From JAGOBX01 sp017999075 [NCBI: Candidatus Babelota bacterium] (GTDB lineage: Bacteria; JAGOBX01), in contig JAGOBX010000008.1 in assembly GCA_017999075.1 (NCBI GenBank), positions 1 to 21,321 on the forward strand: DNA of 21,321 nt. The letters run 5' to 3'. Of the stretch, positions 8,607 to 14,856 are shown piece by piece. How positions within the stretch are numbered: position 1 is the first letter of the stretch; the number at the start of each line of letters is the position of its first letter. The notes below the pieces were generated by a model. That model was not told the origin of the DNA. It made no database searches and saw only the letters and a list, made by a program, of their open reading frames with translations. The translations under genes and the position numbers were made by a program.

Positions 8607-8635
8607 AATACAGAAGAGAATTAATGCATTGTCAA
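8607..8635 (-). promoter_or_regulatory. putative sigma-70-type promoter of the histidine kinase gene
   Basis: On the minus strand, a perfect TTGACA (8635-8630), a 17-nt spacer and TGTATT (8612-8607, 4 of 6 matches to TATAAT) lie in the 82-bp gap between the HEAT-protein stop and the kinase start. The predicted transcript would start near 8600, leaving about 40 nt of leader with the AGGA site at 8570-8567. Confidence 0.5.
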
Positions 8636-8643
8636 TATGACGT

Positions 8644-9570
8644 TTATTCTATTATAGGATTCCTATTAAATTTTTTCAAGAAAAAATTCTTATATTTTTC
8701 AATTTTTAATTCTAATAAAACTGATTGTCTAAGTATTTTAAATGCGTATGCGCAAACCAGCTCATCATCATTTGAATAAAAAATATTTTCAATTTCAGTT
8801 ATATAGCTGCCTGATATATTAAACGAACTTAATATTCTCAACAAATATCTCAGTTCATACTTATCCGCATTATTTATTTTTTCAAAAATAAAAGGAATTA
8901 CAATTTCAGAATCCATTTTTTGAACGGATTCAACTGCTGAAAATCTTAAATAAAAATATGAATCGGACAAATGCGAAAACAACAAATCTAATAATCCAGT
9001 ATCCTGTTCTGAATTCGTATCCGATAATTTACCTAATGATACAATAGCTGACTTTTTTACCATATTGTTTGTATCGTAAGTAAGGTGTTTCAATTTATTT
9101 ATTATATTGGAATCAGTAAATTTAATTTTACCTAATGCCATAGCCGCTACATTTCTTAATTGAACATGTTTGCTATCCAGAAGCCCTGAAATTTTTTCAA
9201 CTGCTGAAGTGTCTCCGATATCTCCGAGAACTTCAACTATTATAAGGTTTCCTGTGGTTAAAGTATCAGAAATATAATCTGTAAGAAACTTTACTGCAGG
9301 TTTTCCGATTTGAACAAGAAGGCTGCGTATTTCCCATAATGTCCTGCTGTTTACAGTGTCGAGATGATTCAGCATATATTCTATTGATCTGGTGTCGCCT
9401 GCTAAAATACCTTTGGCCCAACCTGAAAATTTATTATTTGACAGATGAGGATTTACAAAATAACTAATAATCTCATTGTAATCATCCGCATTGTATTCTT
9501 CTGAATATAACTGAGAAGGCGAAACAGCGGCACAAAAAAAAATTAAAAAAACAAACAGTTTATTTATCAT
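8644..9570 (-). CDS. exported HEAT-repeat protein
   Basis: 308 aa. Residues 1-23 form a signal peptide (MINKLFVFLIFFCAAVS, cleavage probably just after QLYS), so the product is likely periplasmic or outer-membrane associated; no lipobox is obvious. From about residue 60 it is a helical solenoid of HEAT-type repeats, for example IIVEVLGDIGDTSAVEKI, LRNVAAMALGKIKF, VKKSAIVSLGKLSD and YFYLRFSAVESVQKM. HEAT solenoids usually bind other proteins. Its ATG overlaps the end of the 879-aa beta-helix gene by 11 nt (9560-9570), so the two are translationally coupled and their products probably act together. No strong Shine-Dalgarno is seen, which fits coupling. No enzymatic motif is visible and the specific function is unknown. 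Confidence 0.8.
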   Translation of the reverse strand: MINKLFVFLIFFCAAVSPSQLYSEEYNADDYNEIISYFVNPHLSNNKFSGWAKGILAGDTRSIEYMLNHLDTVNSRTLWEIRSLLVQIGKPAVKFLTDYISDTLTTGNLIIVEVLGDIGDTSAVEKISGLLDSKHVQLRNVAAMALGKIKFTDSNIINKLKHLTYDTNNMVKKSAIVSLGKLSDTNSEQDTGLLDLLFSHLSDSYFYLRFSAVESVQKMDSEIVIPFIFEKINNADKYELRYLLRILSSFNISGSYITEIENIFYSNDDELVCAYAFKILRQSVLLELKIEKYKNFFLKKFNRNPIIE

Positions 9571-10615
9571 AATAAATTCCGTATTTCCCTAAAACCTTCA
9601 AATCAGAATTTTTCGAATTAAGATACCTGTCATTCCCTGATTTATCAAAAAATACGGCTATACTTCCGAATTCACGCAGTACAAAATATTCGCCGAATCC
9701 TAAATTTTTCGAAATCGAATAGTAGCCGTCATCTCCCGATTCATCCACAAAAATTCCTATTGCAGTTGTTATTGCTCCGCCATTCCCGAGATGTCTCTGA
9801 TTATAAATATCATCGCCGGATTTATCATATAATAATCCAAACGACACATCGTGACCGCAGCCTTGACCTACTTCCCAATTATTATATTCATCATTGCCTG
9901 AAAAATCCATAAGACAGCTTATGCCAAGATGAATTCCGGAACCTTGAGAATATCTGTGAGCAACATATTTATCATCGCCGGAATAATCTATAAGACATCC
10001 TATTCCCATCCAATAAGAAGCAGCCTGACCGTAAACATCAGATTTATATAAATCATTTCCTTCGTAATCTATAAGCATTCCCAGTCCACCAGGAACATAT
10101 GGGCGGATGCCATATCCACAACCCTGGCTCATTGTTATTGAATTAGTATAATATCTTATAGAATCAATAATTCTGTTGCCGCTTAAATAAAAGTCGCTGC
10201 CTTTATAATCAATTAATATCCCGTATCCTTTAACCGAACCAAATCCCTCACAATATGCTCCGCCGTTATAAACATCATTCCCGTTCATATCATCAAGTAT
10301 AGAAACTCCAAACAATGCAGCGCCAATTCCATAAAGTTCACTCTGATAATTATCATTTCCGGATATATCGCTTATCACACTAATTCCAAAATATGACGAA
10401 GCCACAGAATTATTTTTTCCGAAATACCTGTCTTCACCTGAATTATCAAACAAACAGGATATTCCGAAAACAGTTGAACCAAGATCAAAATAAGTATCTG
10501 AAATATAGTTGTCATTCCCTGAAAAATCTATATAAACAGAAATCAATTTTTTTTCATCAGATGAAGCTATTTTATTTTTGTAAAAATCGTCGCCTCCTAA
10601 ATCAAGCAATATAAA
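9560..10615 (-). repeat. protein-level tandem repeat: 12 copies of a D-x-x-G-[N/D]-D-x-Y motif
   Basis: The last 351 residues of the beta-helix protein are built from a unit of about 25-35 residues with the core G-x-x-x-D-x-x-G-[N/D/E/S]-D-x-Y. Examples are FILLDLGGDDFY, SVYIDFSGNDNY, GCLIDYSGDDKY, SCLMDFSGNDEY and AVFFDKSGNDRY. Several units add a downstream GQGCG or SQGSG glycine turn. The final Asp and Tyr are present in all 12 copies. The protein ends in YGIYYDK, which looks like the first half of a thirteenth unit. The spaced Asp residues could bind Ca2+, and regular spacing suggests a beta-solenoid; both are inference. The DNA copies have diverged but still share stretches encoding ID..GND, a sign of old tandem duplication. 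Confidence 0.85.
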
Positions 10616-12199
10616 ACAATCTGAATTAGCATGATAATTATCGGAAGTTCCGGCAATTATTATTTTCCCTAATCTCGTATTTTTTTCAAATAAAATATCT
10701 TTTTCAATCAATTTTTTATCAATTCCAGAAAAATCATATTTTCTTATTTTTTCAGATATTATAACAATTTTATACGATATTTTTTTTAAGTCAGTCAAAT
10801 CAATTTTATCAAGAATTTTTTTTAATTTCATATTGTCTTTATCATTATCGTCTGAACTTTTAAGTTCTTCACGCATATTCATTTTTAACGATTTTCCCGT
10901 ATTTGAAAAATTATTCAATATATTTTCTTTTAAAAAAGAAAATTCGGTATCCGCCAAACTTTTTTTAAATTTTTCAAAACACTCTGCGTATTTAACAGAA
11001 TATCTGTAAATTTCATTTAAATCATTCTTTAATGTTTCGGGAAAATAATCAGGCAAATCTATCTCGGCTGCCGCCTCTGTAAATTCACCGTATTTTTCTT
11101 CAACCGGTATTTTATCCAATAAAAATACATTATATAATTTTTCAGATATACTCCCTGAATTAATCAGGCTATCGGATATAATGTTAAAACATTCTGGCGT
11201 TTCAATAGTATTTTGAAATAATTTCGTAAATACCGGCAATTCAATAGTATCGGGATTTTGTCTGTAACTCAAATTAAAATCATTTTCTTTCAGCATCATA
11301 TAATCAAGGACACCATTTATATTATCAGGATTTGAAAAAAAATTTCCAGAAACAGTATTTATACTATTTTTTTTCTCTTCGATTTTAGTTAAAGGAATCA
11401 TTTTTTCTTTTACTGTTTCATTTTTTACATTTTCACTATTTTCCTGTTCAACTGATTTTGAAAATGTGTCGTTAAAATTATTTAAAATTACCGAGTTGTT
11501 GTTCCCGGCAGAAATGCTTATATCAAAATTATTTTTTATAAATAAATTGTTTTTTATTACTGACCTGTAATCAAACCATAATTCCACAGCGTTTCCCGAA
11601 TTGTTAAAAAAACAGTTTGAATCAACGGAAGTATTGCAATGCAGCATTTGTATACCGTCATCTTTGTTTGAAAAAATAGAATTGTTTTTGATTAACGCTT
11701 CAGAATTATAAATTTTAATTCCGTCTATTTCATTATTTTCGATTATATTATCAATAATCTGCCCGTTAAAAAATGAAGCATATATACCATAAGGTTTATT
11801 GGAAGATATTATATTTTTTCTTACAACCGCGTCTGAATTCGATAAATATACCGCATTTGCATACCAGTCTCCATTTGCTCCTCGAATAATTAATTTTTCT
11901 ATTGTTCCAGAACCATATTTTAATAAAACAGGCTTTTCAAAATCTAAAGGTTCAATTATGACTTTTCCTTCTTCTTCCGCAGTTATGCTGACACCGTCTT
12001 TTAATTCTATATTGAGTTTATATGTTCCAGGCAATAAAAAAAGAGTATCTTCACTTTGCGCATATTTTATTTTATCGGTAGTGGTGGGAGAAATTTCTAT
12101 TATTTGTCCGGCGCATAAATAACTGCAGGTTACAAAAAATACTGTTACAAAAAAAAACCACCTTTTAATAAAGGTGGTTTTAAAAAAAACTGAATCCAT
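9560..12199 (-). CDS. exported beta-helix protein with C-terminal D-x-x-G-[N/D]-D-x-Y repeats
   Basis: 879 aa, function not recognised. Residues 1-31 are a signal peptide: a basic KTTFIKRW part, a hydrophobic FFFVTVFF core and a likely cut near CAG-Q. Residues about 40-243 form a right-handed parallel beta-helix of the PbH1 type, with turns such as GIYASFFNGQIIDNIIENN, GIKIYNSEALIKNNSIFSN and GIQMLHCNTSVDSNCFFNN. Residues about 245-525 are a charged, largely helical linker. From residue 529 on there are 12 copies of an aspartate/glycine-rich motif (see the repeat entry). The ATG at 12199 lies 11 nt after the fliD stop and lacks a Shine-Dalgarno. Codons 7-17 coincide with a perfect terminator hairpin. 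No later start codon is compatible with a signal peptide, so this start is favoured. It overlaps the HEAT gene by 11 nt. A surface or periplasmic structural or ligand-binding role is inferred only from the fold. Confidence 0.78.
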   Translation of the reverse strand: MDSVFFKTTFIKRWFFFVTVFFVTCSYLCAGQIIEISPTTTDKIKYAQSEDTLFLLPGTYKLNIELKDGVSITAEEEGKVIIEPLDFEKPVLLKYGSGTIEKLIIRGANGDWYANAVYLSNSDAVVRKNIISSNKPYGIYASFFNGQIIDNIIENNEIDGIKIYNSEALIKNNSIFSNKDDGIQMLHCNTSVDSNCFFNNSGNAVELWFDYRSVIKNNLFIKNNFDISISAGNNNSVILNNFNDTFSKSVEQENSENVKNETVKEKMIPLTKIEEKKNSINTVSGNFFSNPDNINGVLDYMMLKENDFNLSYRQNPDTIELPVFTKLFQNTIETPECFNIISDSLINSGSISEKLYNVFLLDKIPVEEKYGEFTEAAAEIDLPDYFPETLKNDLNEIYRYSVKYAECFEKFKKSLADTEFSFLKENILNNFSNTGKSLKMNMREELKSSDDNDKDNMKLKKILDKIDLTDLKKISYKIVIISEKIRKYDFSGIDKKLIEKDILFEKNTRLGKIIIAGTSDNYHANSDCFILLDLGGDDFYKNKIASSDEKKLISVYIDFSGNDNYISDTYFDLGSTVFGISCLFDNSGEDRYFGKNNSVASSYFGISVISDISGNDNYQSELYGIGAALFGVSILDDMNGNDVYNGGAYCEGFGSVKGYGILIDYKGSDFYLSGNRIIDSIRYYTNSITMSQGCGYGIRPYVPGGLGMLIDYEGNDLYKSDVYGQAASYWMGIGCLIDYSGDDKYVAHRYSQGSGIHLGISCLMDFSGNDEYNNWEVGQGCGHDVSFGLLYDKSGDDIYNQRHLGNGGAITTAIGIFVDESGDDGYYSISKNLGFGEYFVLREFGSIAVFFDKSGNDRYLNSKNSDLKVLGKYGIYYDK
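12149..12181 (-). terminator. intrinsic terminator after fliD, embedded in the start of the downstream ORF
   Basis: On the minus strand a 12-bp perfect stem (5' arm AAAACCACCTTT at 12181-12170, 3' arm AAAGGTGGTTTT at 12165-12154) closes a 4-nt loop and runs into an uninterrupted T9 tract (12157-12149). The opposite strand has no T tract after the stem, so it works for minus-strand transcripts only. It sits 30 nt past the fliD stop but inside codons 7-17 of the 879-aa gene, so it can act as an attenuator for that gene and the HEAT gene. Confidence 0.88.
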
Positions 12200-12210
12200 A
12201 ATTATTTTTA

Positions 12211-13755
12211 TCAGTTGCTGCTTAAACTGCTTAACTGAGATGAAAAATATTCTCCCTGACTGTTTAAAGTTGAAAGCTGCTGTTCCATTCGTGAAAATTG
12301 TTTTCTATATGTTTCTTCAACTCTTTCAAGACGTTCGGTCTGCCTGTCAATATTATCATTAATAGAATCTATAATTGATTGAAGCGCATTTTTCTCATTT
12401 GTAATCATTCCACTGTATCTTGTTATCGGATTAAGATACGCATTAATTTTATACGCTATACCGTTATCAGCAACTACTTTTGTTTCTGTAGGAGTTGAAG
12501 TCTTATATCCGAACAGCAATTGAACCTGATCAGAATTCGCATCAATAGCAGCCTGAAGTTTATTTTCATCAATTACAAGATGATTAGCGTCTGTGGTACC
12601 GTATTTTCCTAATGAAATTCCTATTTCGCTTAACATTGAATATTGCCCTGCATTTCTTAATTCAGAATATGCCTGCATTGTTTGCGTGTTCATATTAAAA
12701 CTTATATCTGTAACTAAAAAATTACCGGCTAACGGCCCTCTTGACGATGTATCACTGTCTGATTCGGAAGATAACGTGCTTACTGTGGAAAGTTTTGTCT
12801 GTTCTTTGATAAAATCCTGAACATCATTATATTTTTTCACAAAATCTTTTATTAAATTAGATATAGCGCTGGTATTCTTTTTTACAACTACAGTAGAATC
12901 CCCATCACTTAAAAAATTCACAGTAGTGCCGTTAACAGTGTAGCTGTTTCCAGTAGGATTTATGGTAACTCCATTCAGTTCAGCTGCAGTTGAAGTACCG
13001 CTTACAAAATTCGCATTATTCGCCGGAGCAGCAACAGCGCCTATATCAGCAGTAAGATTTAATGTATCTATAATTCCCAAATCATCTGATCCGCCACCGT
13101 CAACATCTGTAGTTATATCAATAAAATAATCTCCTGCTTCATTTGCTGTTAATACAAATTTTCCGTTAACAGATGAATCTTCGTCGTAAAATGCAGTTAC
13201 TCCCACGCTAGCACGGTTTATTTTAGTAATAAAAGTATTTAGAGTATCTGTCGTATTAAATTCTATTTGTGAGGATTTTACTTCTGAGCCATCAGCTTTA
13301 TTCCTCAAAACTATTTTAAATTTACCGTTCCCATTACTCAATAAAGGATCAACAAAATCTCCGTCATCACTTAATGCCTTTAAAGTTTTAGTTGAATTTT
13401 TAATAGTATTTGCTGCAATGTCCGCAGTTGATTTAGTAAACGCCTGCGTACCTAAAACTATGTTGGTAAACTTATATGTTCCTTCAGCAGCAGTACTGCT
13501 TGATGTTGCTGATAAAATAGAAGTATCGCTGATATTGGTGCTTTTTGCTGACCAAGAAGTAGCTGTTAATAATGTTTCTGAAGAACTTTTTAAAGCAAGA
13601 AGTTTGGTATTAAAATTTTCAAATGCAGTTTTCTGTTCCGCATATTTATCTCTGCGCGCTTCTAATTTAGTTATTGGAACTTTTTCTAATTCTATTAATT
13701 GGCTGATTATAGAATCAGTGTCTAATCCGCTTAATCCTCCGACTGAAATACCCAT
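12211..13755 (-). CDS. fliD: flagellar filament cap protein FliD (hook-associated protein 2)
   Basis: Caps the growing flagellar filament and assists insertion of exported flagellin subunits. The 514-aa protein has the conserved N-terminal GLSGLDTDSIISQLIELE segment with the family's amphipathic helix. Its middle is a variable Ser/Thr/Asp-rich head (residues about 70-400). The long C-terminal coiled coil includes RLERVEETYRKQFSRMEQQL and LNSQGEYFSSQLSSL. No cysteine or signal peptide is present, as expected for type III flagellar export. Two ATGs lie close together. The one at 13755 is chosen because the strong GGGAGGG is 7 nt away from it, against only 1 nt for 13761. It has its own sigma-28-like promoter and is followed by an intrinsic terminator, so it is a late flagellar gene expressed independently of the flanking surface genes. 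No other flagellar gene is in the window. Confidence 0.96.
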   Translation of the reverse strand: MGISVGGLSGLDTDSIISQLIELEKVPITKLEARRDKYAEQKTAFENFNTKLLALKSSSETLLTATSWSAKSTNISDTSILSATSSSTAAEGTYKFTNIVLGTQAFTKSTADIAANTIKNSTKTLKALSDDGDFVDPLLSNGNGKFKIVLRNKADGSEVKSSQIEFNTTDTLNTFITKINRASVGVTAFYDEDSSVNGKFVLTANEAGDYFIDITTDVDGGGSDDLGIIDTLNLTADIGAVAAPANNANFVSGTSTAAELNGVTINPTGNSYTVNGTTVNFLSDGDSTVVVKKNTSAISNLIKDFVKKYNDVQDFIKEQTKLSTVSTLSSESDSDTSSRGPLAGNFLVTDISFNMNTQTMQAYSELRNAGQYSMLSEIGISLGKYGTTDANHLVIDENKLQAAIDANSDQVQLLFGYKTSTPTETKVVADNGIAYKINAYLNPITRYSGMITNEKNALQSIIDSINDNIDRQTERLERVEETYRKQFSRMEQQLSTLNSQGEYFSSQLSSLSSN

Positions 13756-13762
13756 AATCATT

Positions 13763-13769
13763 CCCTCCC
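13763..13769 (-). promoter_or_regulatory. strong ribosome binding site deciding the fliD start
   Basis: GGGAGGG (minus strand 13769-13763) is 7 nt before the ATG at 13755 and 1 nt before the ATG at 13761. The spacing favours the inner ATG, giving MGISVGGLSG as the N-terminus. Confidence 0.8.
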
Positions 13770-13819
13770 TGGTTTTTCTTTCGCGTTTTTAAAAATAAAA
13801 TATATACTATCTTATATTT

Positions 13820-13846
13820 ATATCGGCAAAAACACAAAAAACTTTA
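13820..13846 (-). promoter_or_regulatory. sigma-28 (FliA) flagellar promoter of fliD
   Basis: Minus strand: -35 TAAAGTTT (13846-13839), an 11-nt spacer (13838-13828) and -10 GCCGATAT (13827-13820). The enterobacterial FliA consensus is TAAAGTTT-N11-GCCGATAA, so 15 of 16 defined bases and the spacing match. It lies 18 nt past the stop of the PorV-like gene. Transcription would start near 13812, giving a leader of roughly 55 nt to the fliD ATG. A GC-containing match of this quality in such AT-rich sequence, in front of a late flagellar gene, is unlikely to be chance. Confidence 0.9.
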
Positions 13847-13864
13847 ATTATTTTTTACAATTTT

Positions 13865-14785
13865 TTATAATTCAGGGAATTTATAGGTAAGAGACAACCT
13901 ATGTGTGTCTCCCAAAGAGCCGAATGGAGAAAATGCATAATCAAGCACAAACCTTGATACATAAAATCCTAATCCTGCGCTTACTCCGTCGCCAATATCG
14001 CTTTCAGAAGTATAACCGCATCTTAATGCAAGCATTTTATGAAATTTCCATTCTACTCCTGTGCTGAACGACCAGTCAGTATCACGCGCTTTTACAATAT
14101 CAATGCCTGTTACAAGTTTATCCTGATAAAAAATATACGACATCCCAAACCTGAATGTTTGCGGAGGTTTAAAACTTTCCTGGACAAATTTTATGGATTT
14201 CCCTAAATTTTGCGCAGCAAAACCAAACATTAACTTTTCTATATTCGGAGTATATAAAATACCAAAATCAAAAATATACCCTGATGCGCTTTCATACTCA
14301 TATTTTTCATCAATATATTTAAAATTAAGTCCTGTTATAACTTTTTCCGACAGTTTTCTGCCGTAAGTCAAAGCAAAAGCTTTATCAGAAGCTTCAGGAT
14401 TTGAAATTCTATAACCACTTGCATTGTATCCTTCAATTTCTCCGTAATCAACATATATCAAACTTCCTGCCAAAGCTGATTTGTCTGTTAGAGGCTGCGC
14501 ATATCCTATATATCCGTAATTTATATCTGCCAACCATTTATTATGCATCAAATTCGCTTCAGGTACACGTAAATTTATTACACCAGCAGGATTTCCGTAT
14601 GTAGCGTTGATCCCATCTGCAATTGCTGTAAATGTGTTTCCCATACCTATAGCTCTGGCACCAACTCCAAGACGCAAAAATATTGCGCCTACAGTACCTG
14701 CATTATATTGAACTCCACGACAATAAACAGATACAGGAAATAAAATTGTCAATAAAATTAAAATTAATACTATTTTTTTTCTCAT
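13865..14785 (-). CDS. PorV/PorQ-type (UPF0164-like) outer-membrane beta-barrel protein
   Basis: 306 aa with a clear signal peptide (MRKKIVLILILLTILFPVS, cleavage around residues 22-24). The family hallmark GVGARAIGMGNTFTAIADG...YGNPAG spans residues 40-68. The remainder alternates hydrophobic and polar residues in amphipathic strands and ends in a strand, LSLTYKFPEL. The family is related to FadL-type barrels. In Bacteroidota, PorV receives type IX secretion substrates and hands them to the attachment complex; UPF0164 members in spirochaetes are uncharacterised outer-membrane proteins. It lies 71 bp downstream of a giant protein with a sorting-type C-terminal domain on the same strand, which fits a shared secretion or surface-display role. 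No strong Shine-Dalgarno is seen; a TATAAT at 14799-14794 is too near the start to be persuasive. Confidence 0.85.
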   Translation of the reverse strand: MRKKIVLILILLTILFPVSVYCRGVQYNAGTVGAIFLRLGVGARAIGMGNTFTAIADGINATYGNPAGVINLRVPEANLMHNKWLADINYGYIGYAQPLTDKSALAGSLIYVDYGEIEGYNASGYRISNPEASDKAFALTYGRKLSEKVITGLNFKYIDEKYEYESASGYIFDFGILYTPNIEKLMFGFAAQNLGKSIKFVQESFKPPQTFRFGMSYIFYQDKLVTGIDIVKARDTDWSFSTGVEWKFHKMLALRCGYTSESDIGDGVSAGLGFYVSRFVLDYAFSPFGSLGDTHRLSLTYKFPEL

Positions 14786-14856
14786 TTTTGAATATTATAA
14801 ATTTTCTTTAAAAAAAAGCAAATATATTCTAAAATATATAAAAATTATTTAAATAA

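Noticed and set aside
12182-12199. A later start codon for the 879-aa protein, so that the terminator would lie outside its coding region
   Set aside because: No ATG, GTG or TTG occurs in frame between the hairpin and the end of the signal peptide, and a later start would remove the export signal.
13418-13792. Long open frame on the plus strand opposite fliD
   Set aside because: It is antisense to a well-supported gene, has no Shine-Dalgarno or recognisable domain, and is explained by the codon composition of fliD.
14794-14799. TATAAT upstream of the PorV-like gene on the minus strand
   Set aside because: It would place the transcript start within a few bases of the ATG, and no -35 element was found at the right distance.
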